This document shows positions 1 through 7,212 of a stretch of 64,000 nucleotides of DNA, in pieces. Source of the stretch: Spirochaetaceae bacterium (GTDB lineage Bacteria > Spirochaetota > Spirochaetia > DSM-27196 > PWMO01); assembly GCA_007693945.1 (NCBI GenBank), contig RECP01000091.1, positions 62,001-126,000 of the forward strand, given 5' to 3'. Position numbers and translations under genes: made by a program. Each line of letters begins with the position of its first letter. The stretch's first letter is position 1. The notes under the pieces are model-generated. The model was given only the letters and a program-made list of their open reading frames with translations, made no database searches and was not told the DNA's origin.

Positions 1-1
1 G

Positions 2-223
2 GATCCCGAAAGCGGACTCTCGGTGGCTCGATTGGGCCTGGTAGAGCGCGTACGCTACAACCCGGAGAAACAGGAACTCTATGTGTTTACCGACTTTCTG
101 TCGCACCAGCCCTCCTGCATGGCGTGCGTGGGGATTGCCGCGGTCGTGATTGCCGGCATCCGCCGTAGCCTGGTCGAGGAGTTCGCGGCCGAGTTCCCCG
201 ATCTGGCAGTTGAGCTCGTCTGA
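2..223 (+). CDS. MIP18/DUF59 family iron-sulfur assembly protein (5' partial)
   Basis: The reading frame is already open at base 2, so the N-terminus lies outside the window; an in-frame GTG at 23 is probably internal. The visible residues begin DPESGLSVARLGLVERV, which matches the DPE...DLGLV core of the DUF59/MIP18 family (SufT, PaaD and related scaffolds that help load Fe-S clusters). The family's usual conserved cysteine loop is represented by SCMACVG. The gene ends 3 nt before the next ATG and is probably co-transcribed with it. Family assignment is fairly secure. The actual client protein is unknown. Confidence 0.65.
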   Translation, partial: DPESGLSVARLGLVERVRYNPEKQELYVFTDFLSHQPSCMACVGIAAVVIAGIRRSLVEEFAAEFPDLAVELV

Positions 224-226
224 GCG

Positions 227-895
227 ATGGGCGTCCTGGGCCTGCTCATCCTGGTGCTTGCCGCCGCAATGATGGTGGGCTGGCGCAACGGAGTGCGCAC
301 CAATCGCAGTCTACTGCTGGACACCTGCGCCGCAGCCGAGCGGGTCTTTGCGCCGACCGACACCTCCTACACCAATATTGGCGGCCTGATCGGCTACAAT
401 TTTGCCTACCAGCTCCCCGACAGCGACACATTCCGACGGCTGGACGGCACAATCACGATGCTTCCGCGGCAGGCACTGCTGTACTACCCGCTGTCGCGCT
501 TCATGGGTCGTGAGGACAACCTGATCCTGACACTCTTCTGCGACCGGCTGGCTCCCGGACAGGGCCATATTGTCGAACAGCGGCAGTTCAGCCGCGGCTG
601 GATACCAATAGAAGACAGCGAGTCAATGCAGTTCGAAACGCTCGAATGCGACGGCCATCAGTTCCTGCTGTTCAGCTACAATCCGATAATTCGCGCTCTC
701 CTGCAGCGGCTCTTTGACCGGCTTGCTCGTGCCTCGCGCCTGCGCCACATCGGCTATTACGGCAGCGGCGGGTATGTCGCCCTGCGGTTGCATCCGGGCG
801 GCAGTGACATGGAAACACAACTCGCCGACGCGTACCGGCTACTGCAGACACTCCCGCAGCCGCCCCGGAACGCGGCGCTGCATAGCGCGCATTAA
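227..895 (+). CDS. Membrane-anchored conserved protein, IGGLxGY/TITMLPRQ family, copy 1
   Basis: 222 aa, no function recognised. Residues 3-18 form a hydrophobic N-terminal anchor, followed by a basic stretch and a cytoplasmic-type domain. Two blocks stand out: YTNIGGLIGYNF near residue 49 and RRLDGTITMLPRQ near 70, followed by LLYYPLSR. The same blocks occur in the same order in the protein at 4006-4704, so the two are paralogues of almost equal size and topology. The pair brackets cstA, a small CstA-coupled gene and an ArsA-type ATPase. This suggests a common membrane-associated job but gives no direct activity. It starts 3 nt after the DUF59 stop codon. Confidence 0.75.
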   Translation: MGVLGLLILVLAAAMMVGWRNGVRTNRSLLLDTCAAAERVFAPTDTSYTNIGGLIGYNFAYQLPDSDTFRRLDGTITMLPRQALLYYPLSRFMGREDNLILTLFCDRLAPGQGHIVEQRQFSRGWIPIEDSESMQFETLECDGHQFLLFSYNPIIRALLQRLFDRLARASRLRHIGYYGSGGYVALRLHPGGSDMETQLADAYRLLQTLPQPPRNAALHSAH

Positions 896-920
896 CATGA
901 CTTCAACGCATAACTTACAT

Positions 921-949
921 TTGACAGCAACCGGATTACGGAGTAGGCT
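921..949 (+). promoter_or_regulatory. Sigma-70-type promoter for cstA
   Basis: TTGACA at 921-926, 17-bp spacer, TAGGCT at 944-949. The -35 is perfect. The predicted leader is about 40 nt and carries a strong GGGGAGGAG ribosome-binding site 6 nt before the cstA ATG. Confidence 0.65.
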
Positions 950-997
950 AAAGCAGAATATGCGGTAAATCGTTGTATCTCAGGGGAGGAGTGTACT

Positions 998-2722
998 ATG
1001 ACGGCTATCATCGTAATCGTAGGGGCAGTATTGTACGTTGTGCTGTACCTGACCTACGGGCGCAGCCTCGAGAAGACGGTAAAGGCGGACAACAGCATCC
1101 AGACACCGGCTCATCGGCTCTACGACGGTGTGGACTATGTCCCGGCCCGTAACAGCGTACTGTTCGGGCATCACTTTGCGTCCGTAGCAGGGGCGGCGCC
1201 TATCATCGGCCCGGTACTGGCCATGGCGTGGGGGTGGGTCCCGGCCCTGCTGTGGGTATGGTTCGGCAATATCTTCATCGGCGCGGTGCACGATTACCTG
1301 GCGGTAATGGCATCGGTGCGTTACGACGGCAAGTCAATCCAGTTTGTGGCCGCCGATCTGCTGACCAAGCGTACCGGCAAAGCTTTCTACTACCTGGTGT
1401 TCTTCCTGCTGGTTCTGGTAGTAGCAGCCTTCAGCGCGGTACTGGGCGGCATGTTCCTTGCCAATCCCGCGGTTCCGGCGGCAACCGCCTACCTGCTGGT
1501 GGCGGCCGTGATCCTCGGCGTCCTGATGTACCGCACCAAGCTGCCGTTCGTCGTATCATCGCTGATCGGCGTGGCAATGCTTGTCTTCGTCATCTGGCTG
1601 GGCGGAGCACTACCCATCGTCTTGCCGCGCGGCACCTGGTTCCTGGCGATGTTCTTCTACATCATCATCGCCGCGGCCATCCCGGTTAACGTATTGCTGC
1701 AGCCTCGCGATTACCTGAACGCGTTTCTGCTCTACGCCGGATTGGGTGTTGGCGGGCTCGCGGCGCTTTTCGCGCTCAGAGGCTTCACCGCACCGGCGTT
1801 CACCACTTTCTCGGCGGTTGTGGTAGGCGGCAAGCCGACGCCGTTCTGGCCGGTGGTACCGCTGGTGATTGCCTGCGGCTCGCTCTCCGGCTTCCACTCG
1901 CTGGTTGCTTCGGGCACCACGTCCAAGCAGCTGACCAACGAGAAGGCCGGCCTGCCGATCGGCTACGGCGTCATGCTGGTGGAAGGTTTTCTGTCGACCA
2001 CGGTTGTGATTGCGGTGGCCGCGTTCGGCATGACCGTGCTCGCAAACACCGGACACCCGGTGGCCTTCGCCGAGTGGGGCACGCGCTACAATCCGCAGGC
2101 GGCTGCCGCCGGTCTCGCCGGCGCGCCGATGTTCTCGGAGACCTGGGCCGAGATGGTCTCGGTTACGTGGCTCGGTTTCATTCCGCGCCAGTTCCTGGCG
2201 ATCATCGCCGGCATGTGGGTCTCTTCGTTTGCCATGACTACGCTCGATACCACCAATCGCCTGGCGCGCTACTGCCTGGCGGAGATGTTCCTGCCGGTCA
2301 AGGACAAGGCCGAAGCGGTGTACAAGTTCTTCACCAACCGCTGGATCGCGTCGCTGATTCCGGCTGCGCTTGGTATCTGGCTGGGGTACAGCGGAACCTT
2401 TGCGATGCTGTGGCCGTCCTTCGGCAGTGCCAACCAGTTGATAGCGTCAATTGCGTTGCTCACCGGTACGGCGTGGGTCACCAAGCGGCTCAAAGCCAAA
2501 GCCACCGTCGCGTATGTACCGGCAATGGGGCTCTGGATCACCGTTACCGCAGCCATGATCTGGTACGCCGCGGTGCCGCTGCCGGCAACCATCGCTGCCG
2601 CGCCGGCTACCGGATGGACGGTCATGGTTATCATGGTGATCATGCTGGTAATGAACTTCCTGTTCATCATCGACTTCTTCAAGACCAAGGATCTACCCGC
2701 TCCGGCGGATGTCAAATCGTGA
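998..2722 (+). CDS. cstA: CstA-family carbon starvation / pyruvate-peptide transporter
   Basis: 574-aa polytopic inner-membrane protein. The N-terminus has the CstA pattern YGRSLEKTVKAD...TPAHRLYDGVDYVPARNSVLFGHHF, then GAAPIIGPVLA and many hydrophobic segments up to residue 560. CstA proteins import peptides and, in several bacteria, pyruvate, typically during carbon limitation. Length is shorter than the E. coli protein (about 700 aa) and typical of the shorter bacterial subfamily. The ATG is chosen because of the GGGGAGGAG Shine-Dalgarno just upstream. The stop codon overlaps the next start (GTGA), so the downstream small protein is translationally coupled, much as YbdD follows CstA in enterics. 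Confidence 0.93.
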   Translation: MTAIIVIVGAVLYVVLYLTYGRSLEKTVKADNSIQTPAHRLYDGVDYVPARNSVLFGHHFASVAGAAPIIGPVLAMAWGWVPALLWVWFGNIFIGAVHDYLAVMASVRYDGKSIQFVAADLLTKRTGKAFYYLVFFLLVLVVAAFSAVLGGMFLANPAVPAATAYLLVAAVILGVLMYRTKLPFVVSSLIGVAMLVFVIWLGGALPIVLPRGTWFLAMFFYIIIAAAIPVNVLLQPRDYLNAFLLYAGLGVGGLAALFALRGFTAPAFTTFSAVVVGGKPTPFWPVVPLVIACGSLSGFHSLVASGTTSKQLTNEKAGLPIGYGVMLVEGFLSTTVVIAVAAFGMTVLANTGHPVAFAEWGTRYNPQAAAAGLAGAPMFSETWAEMVSVTWLGFIPRQFLAIIAGMWVSSFAMTTLDTTNRLARYCLAEMFLPVKDKAEAVYKFFTNRWIASLIPAALGIWLGYSGTFAMLWPSFGSANQLIASIALLTGTAWVTKRLKAKATVAYVPAMGLWITVTAAMIWYAAVPLPATIAAAPATGWTVMVIMVIMLVMNFLFIIDFFKTKDLPAPADVKS

Positions 2723-3054
2723 GCGAGCAGGACACACTGAAGCACAAAGATCGACAGGGCGCCTTCGGGCGCCTTGTCGGCGCAATTGGCGAGTTCTTCA
2801 AGCAGTCGTTCTCCGACGTCGGTCTGGCGCACCGCAGCAAGGCGGTAGGGCTCACCGAATGCGAGGTCCGCGAGCTGGAGAACATGTTCGTCCTGCTGTT
2901 GATGGGCTCGTTCACCGGAATGCCGGCACCCCCGTCGTTTATTGCGGCGGAGCTCATGCCGCTGCTCGAACACGAACTCAAGGTGGTCAACCGCCGTGCA
3001 GAGAACGCTGACGACGCCCTGGCCGAGATCGCCGGCTGCTTTGACGTAACCTGA
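2719..3054 (+). CDS. Small conserved protein translationally coupled to cstA
   Basis: 111 aa from a GTG that overlaps the cstA stop codon. I do not recognise a named domain. It is soluble, with a basic N-terminal part and a central conserved-looking segment ENMFVLLLMGSFTGMPAPPS followed by an acidic helix. It occupies the position that the small CstA partner YbdD has in E. coli but does not resemble YbdD (which is about 65 aa). It lies 9 nt upstream of the ArsA-like ATPase. A role as an accessory subunit or regulator of CstA or of the ATPase is inferred from position only. Confidence 0.75.
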   Translation: MSEQDTLKHKDRQGAFGRLVGAIGEFFKQSFSDVGLAHRSKAVGLTECEVRELENMFVLLLMGSFTGMPAPPSFIAAELMPLLEHELKVVNRRAENADDALAEIAGCFDVT

Positions 3055-3063
3055 GGATACCCT

Positions 3064-3981
3064 ATGAAATCACTGTTTTTCACCGGCAAGGGCGGGGTGG
3101 GTAAATCAACTCTGTCGGCCGCTGCTGCGTGGCAGCTGTCGGAACAGGGCTACAAGGTCCTGGCGGTTTCTTTTGACCCGGCCCACAATCTGGGCGACAT
3201 CTACAATGTCGAGCTCGGGCACAAGAAGAAGAAGTTCACCAAGAACCTCTTCCTGCAGGAAGCTGACCTCGACACGGCTGCATCGGTCTATATATCGCAG
3301 AACATCGATATTCTGACCGAAGTCTACAGTTATACGCGCGCGTTCAACCTCGACCTCTACTTCAAGGTGCTGCGCTACTCGCCCGGTGTCGAGGAGTACG
3401 CCTCGCTCACCGTGATGGAGGAGATCTTTCGCACCGAGACCGATTTTGACTACATCGTCTTCGATACCCCGCCGACCGGACTCACACTTCGAATCCTGGC
3501 GCTGCCCAACATCACGGTCACCTGGATCGACCGCCTGCGGCGGATTCGCAAACAGATACTGGAGAAGCGCTACACCATCCACAACATAAGCGGGCAGTAC
3601 ATCGAGGGCGGCGTCAGGCTGGCCTATGAGGAGAAGGACGACCGGGTAATCCAGAAGCTCGACGAGCTGTGGAAGCGCTATGTCGGTGTCTACAAGACGC
3701 TCAAGAGCGATAGCACGCACATCTGCGTGGTCTTCAACCCCGACTACCTCTCGCTGCGTGAATCGCAACGCATCGTGACCGGTCTGAAGGATCTGCAACT
3801 CCCGTTGCGCGTCGCCTACAACAACAAGTTTCGGGATGATCTCGCGCCCGTAGCCGACGAAGTCGAGCAAAAGCTGCTCAACGGCGCCGGAGATGTCGAA
3901 CTGATGCGTGTACCGATACATGATTATGTGCGCGAAGGGGCTTACAAGTTCGCGTTTGATGTCACCGCCCCGTTTCGCTGA
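3064..3981 (+). CDS. ArsA/Get3-family ATPase
   Basis: 305 aa. It starts with the deviant P-loop GKGGVGKST (residues 8-16), has the switch I block FDPAHNLGD and the switch II block FDTPPTGLTLR, all diagnostic of the ArsA/Get3 branch of the SIMIBI ATPases. Get3 proteins hand tail-anchored membrane proteins to the membrane; ArsA energises arsenite export. No CxxC zinc motif and no ars genes are present, so arsenic resistance is unlikely and a chaperone or membrane-partner role fits better. A GAGGA ribosome-binding site precedes the ATG. It sits between the CstA partner gene and the second IGGLxGY protein, suggesting an operon. Confidence 0.88.
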   Translation: MKSLFFTGKGGVGKSTLSAAAAWQLSEQGYKVLAVSFDPAHNLGDIYNVELGHKKKKFTKNLFLQEADLDTAASVYISQNIDILTEVYSYTRAFNLDLYFKVLRYSPGVEEYASLTVMEEIFRTETDFDYIVFDTPPTGLTLRILALPNITVTWIDRLRRIRKQILEKRYTIHNISGQYIEGGVRLAYEEKDDRVIQKLDELWKRYVGVYKTLKSDSTHICVVFNPDYLSLRESQRIVTGLKDLQLPLRVAYNNKFRDDLAPVADEVEQKLLNGAGDVELMRVPIHDYVREGAYKFAFDVTAPFR

Positions 3982-4005
3982 TTGAGGCCAGGGAGCAAGA
4001 GACGC

Positions 4006-4704
4006 GTGCCGTTCCAGTCCGACATCGTCCAACAGCCGGTATTCTACCTCTTCATCGCCGGCACAATCCTGATCTCGCTCGGCTACTCGTGGGGCAGGCG
4101 ACGCAATCGCCGCATCTTTCTGTCGGCTTTTGACGCCATTACCAGCGTCATCGAACCCAAGGATCAGCAGTTCACCAATATCGGCGGTCTCACGGGTTAC
4201 CACGCCAACTTCGTCCCGCATAAGAACCGCTACATCCGGCGGCTCGACGCTACCATCACCATGCTGCCGCGCCAGTCGTGGCTCTACTACCCTATCTCGC
4301 GCCTGACCCGCAAGTTCGACCGGCTCTTTCTGGCGTACCACCTCTCACCGAAGGCCGCCGGCGTGCTGAAGGAGGGCCACCTGATCGAGAAGGGGTATTC
4401 GCGTTTGGCCGGCGCCAGGATAGAAAACGAAGCCGCTCTGACCCGCGAGACAGTCGATTGGGATGGAATGACGTTCTCCTTGTACTACCAGGATCATCAC
4501 ATCAGGGATCGGCTGGAGCAGTTGCGTCACCAGTTGGGAACCCCGGGGCCCCTGCGCCACGTAGCGCTGGTTCCCGAGCAGGACCGCCTGTTCGTGTTCC
4601 TGATTCCGCGTATCGGCCAGGTTGAACCGCTGGTTGGAACGGTAACGCGCTGGTTCGGTGAGCTGGTAGAGTCAAGACTGGCCGCGCAGCGGCAGAGCCG
4701 GTAG
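4006..4704 (+). CDS. Membrane-anchored conserved protein, IGGLxGY/TITMLPRQ family, copy 2
   Basis: Paralogue of the protein at 227-895, about 232 aa. It has a hydrophobic segment at residues 11-27, a very basic stretch after it (GRRRNRR), then FTNIGGLTGY and RRLDATITMLPRQ followed by LYYPISR. I start it at GTG 4006, 10 nt after GGGAG; a TTG at 3982, directly after the arsA stop, would add 8 residues and is the alternative. Placed immediately behind the ArsA-like ATPase, it is a candidate partner or client of that ATPase. Function unknown. Confidence 0.75.
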   Translation: MPFQSDIVQQPVFYLFIAGTILISLGYSWGRRRNRRIFLSAFDAITSVIEPKDQQFTNIGGLTGYHANFVPHKNRYIRRLDATITMLPRQSWLYYPISRLTRKFDRLFLAYHLSPKAAGVLKEGHLIEKGYSRLAGARIENEAALTRETVDWDGMTFSLYYQDHHIRDRLEQLRHQLGTPGPLRHVALVPEQDRLFVFLIPRIGQVEPLVGTVTRWFGELVESRLAAQRQSR

Positions 4705-4821
4705 CTGACGGAACGCAGCGTACGTCTCAGGTGCCGTCTTCCGGCCGCCTGCCGGCGCTTCTGATCACCTGCTCTTCAAACCCGGACCTGGCTGCGGTTC
4801 TTGGGGGCGCCGGAGCGTGCC

Positions 4822-4850
4822 TTCCGCGGCACGGCACAACGTGCTATCAT
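4822..4850 (+). promoter_or_regulatory. Possible promoter for MFS gene
   Basis: TTCCGC at 4822-4827 and TATCAT at 4845-4850 with a 17-bp spacer. The -10 is good and the -35 weak. A leader of about 25 nt with GGCGGAG would follow. Confidence 0.35.
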
Positions 4851-4881
4851 AACCGCACATCAAGCTTTCGGCGGAGCCCGC

Positions 4882-6099
4882 GTGACCAGACGTCAACCCA
4901 TGCTCTACATCCTGTTATTCATTCTGGCACATTTCTTTCACCATCTGATGACCGCTCTGGTGGTTCCGCTGCTGCCCTTCATTCGTGACGACTTCGGCCT
5001 GACGTATGCACAGTCCGGACTGGTGGTATCGGCGTTTACGCTGGCATACGGCATCGGTCAGCTTCCGGCGGGCTGGCTGGCGGACCGCATCGGCCCGCGT
5101 TACGTGCTGACCGTTGGAGTTGCCGGCGTTGCGCTGGCCGGAGCCGCGATCGGGCTTTCGCTTCGGTACCAGACCCTGATTGTCTTGCTGATCTGCATGG
5201 GAATTGCCGGTGGCGGCTATCATCCGGCGGCAGCGCCCCTGATCTCCGCTGCGGTTCCCGCGCCGCAGCGCGGCCGCGCGCTCGGCCTGCACCTAATCGG
5301 CGGCAGCGCCAGCCACCTGGTTGCTCCGCTGACCGGTGTCCTGATTGCCGGCTGGCTCGGTTGGCGCGGCTCGTTTATCGTGCTCTCGCTGCCGGTGCTG
5401 CTGTTCGGGGTAATCCTGTTTACGATTCTGACCCGGCACGAGATTCGCGCTCGAGCCGGCCGCGCTGCTAAGGCCGGGATCGCCGATGATGCAGCAGACG
5501 TTCCGACGCGCCCGGCGCTGATTGCGGTATTCCTGATTATGACCGCCTTGGTCGGCGCCTTTACCGGCTCGAGCATTGCCTTCCTGCCGCTCTATCTGGT
5601 TGACGTCTTCGGCGCCAGCGAGCAGGCTGCGGCGGTCTTTCTGTCCGCCTTCTTCGCAACCGGCATCTGGGCGTCGCCGCTTGGGGGCGCGGTCTCGGAC
5701 CGCTACGGACCGTTTGCGGTTTTCATGGTTCTGGCAATTGCCGTCGGTCCACTGATCATGCTGCTGGGAGCCGCACGGCACTGGTCGCTGGTCGCACTGG
5801 TAATGCTGGGCATCAGTATTACGCTCTTTGTGCGCATGCCCGTTTCCGAAACCTACCTGGTCTCAGTGGTGCGCAAACGTAACCGGTCGACCGTACTGGG
5901 CATCTATTTTTTTGCCGGAATGGAAGCCAGCGGCGTAATAACTCCGATCCTGGGGCACGTTATCGATATCTACGGCTTTCGCGCGGGCTACACGGCGGTT
6001 GGCGCAGTGCTGACCGTCATCATCCTCTTTGGGGCCGTGATTGCTGCGACGCTGACCCGCAAGCGGCGCCCGCACACGATAGCCGGCCGGACAGCATAA
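4882..6099 (+). CDS. MFS transporter, Fsr-like
   Basis: About 405 aa with roughly twelve hydrophobic segments in two halves. The loop 2-3 signature GWLADRIGPRYVLTVG and the segment GGGYHPAAAPLI resemble fosmidomycin-resistance-type exporters of the major facilitator superfamily. The likely role is proton-driven drug or metabolite efflux at the inner membrane; the substrate cannot be read from sequence. The frame is open from an upstream ATG at 4801, but GTG 4882 with GGCGGAG five nucleotides before it is a better start; ATG 4900 is another option. It converges on the DUF21 gene with 27 nt between stops. Confidence 0.82.
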   Translation: MTRRQPMLYILLFILAHFFHHLMTALVVPLLPFIRDDFGLTYAQSGLVVSAFTLAYGIGQLPAGWLADRIGPRYVLTVGVAGVALAGAAIGLSLRYQTLIVLLICMGIAGGGYHPAAAPLISAAVPAPQRGRALGLHLIGGSASHLVAPLTGVLIAGWLGWRGSFIVLSLPVLLFGVILFTILTRHEIRARAGRAAKAGIADDAADVPTRPALIAVFLIMTALVGAFTGSSIAFLPLYLVDVFGASEQAAAVFLSAFFATGIWASPLGGAVSDRYGPFAVFMVLAIAVGPLIMLLGAARHWSLVALVMLGISITLFVRMPVSETYLVSVVRKRNRSTVLGIYFFAGMEASGVITPILGHVIDIYGFRAGYTAVGAVLTVIILFGAVIAATLTRKRRPHTIAGRTA

Positions 6100-6126
6100 T
6101 AGACCGAATGCGTACCTTCGCGGGCC

Positions 6127-7164
6127 TCATCGCGCAGCCTCCTCGCCGTCGGGCCGCTCACGGCGCGCGATACCGCGTAACAGCCTGCCCAGGATGTCTG
6201 AGCCGGTGATCACGCGCTTCGCGTCACTCCATACAAGCACAATGTCCTGGTCGATCACGTCATCATCGGAACGCTCGGGATGGACCTTCAAGCGCGGCAG
6301 GACCTCACCCAGCCGGATGCGGTGATCTCGTATCACAATCGGGCGGTGACAGTGGCGCAGCGGGTTGAAGCTGCGTGGTGCAAACAGCGCCCCGCGCAGA
6401 AAACCGGCCGCATTAAGCGTCAGGCGCGGCTCGCCCTGGCTGTCGACCAGAATCACCCACTTCTTCCCGGAGGCATCCAGTCGCCGCAAGAACTCATCCG
6501 AAGGCGACGGATCGATGGACGGGAAGACGGGGTGACCGCTGCAGAACTCGAGTTCAATGATGCTGTCGGGGTCGATCCGTTCACCCTCGCTGGAGACCGG
6601 AACATCGTCAATCTGCAGAAAGTTGAGACTGCCGGTGCCTTCGACCGCGCCGATATCACTCTCGGGAGCCTTTGAGTGCAGTCTGATAAGCTGCTCGATA
6701 TCGGTTTCCTTGAAGTAGCAAATGCCTTCCGGACCAAGCAGGCGGTCCAGCAGCAACGCCGTGGGCCTCGCTACCGGGTACAGCAAGAGCTGGTAGAAAC
6801 GGACTACCGGAGACAACAGCGCCGAAATCCGCAATGCGCGGCGCGAGAAGTAGGCCTGCGGGAGGATCTCTCCCACTACGGTGATCAACACGGTGGAAAA
6901 CACAAACGCCGTGACACCGGCCAGAACGGAGTCCGACAGTAACGCCAGCAGTACGTTGACAGCCACGTTGGCCCACAGAATGGTGACCAGCAGGAAGTTG
7001 GCGTTTTCGCGCAACGCCAGCACGCGCCTGGCGTCAGCGTTGTTCTTCTTGACTTCTACTTCCAGCCGCAGCCGGCTTACGCTGAAGAACGCCAGGTTCA
7101 GCCCCGAGAGCATCGCCGATTGAGAAATGCACAGTGCAATGCCAACCCAGATCATTGCGTTCAA
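6127..7164 (-). CDS. DUF21 (CNNM-like) membrane protein with degenerate CBS region
   Basis: 345 aa. The first 150 residues contain three to four hydrophobic segments with the DUF21 pattern SGLNLAFFSVSRLRLE and EILPQAYFSRRAL, as in the CorC/HlyC/CNNM family linked to magnesium or cobalt transport. The remaining half corresponds to the CBS-pair region but is divergent, and no C-terminal CorC/HlyC transporter-associated domain follows. Start is TTG 7164, preceded by GAGG at 5-nt spacing; ATG 7155 is the alternative. Transport of divalent cations is inferred from family only. Confidence 0.75.
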   Translation of the reverse strand: MNAMIWVGIALCISQSAMLSGLNLAFFSVSRLRLEVEVKKNNADARRVLALRENANFLLVTILWANVAVNVLLALLSDSVLAGVTAFVFSTVLITVVGEILPQAYFSRRALRISALLSPVVRFYQLLLYPVARPTALLLDRLLGPEGICYFKETDIEQLIRLHSKAPESDIGAVEGTGSLNFLQIDDVPVSSEGERIDPDSIIELEFCSGHPVFPSIDPSPSDEFLRRLDASGKKWVILVDSQGEPRLTLNAAGFLRGALFAPRSFNPLRHCHRPIVIRDHRIRLGEVLPRLKVHPERSDDDVIDQDIVLVWSDAKRVITGSDILGRLLRGIARRERPDGEEAAR

Positions 7165-7212
7165 AGGTCGCCTCGCTTGCGGACGCTCACCATGCCGCCG
7201 GGACCCGTGCGC

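Noticed and set aside
3064-3981. ArsA-like gene as part of an arsenic resistance operon
   Set aside because: No arsB, arsC, arsD or arsR nearby, and a single ATPase half without the ArsA cysteines.
3106-4341. 411-codon frame antisense to the arsA-like gene
   Set aside because: Mirrors the codon pattern of the strongly supported ATPase and has no ribosome-binding site or motif.
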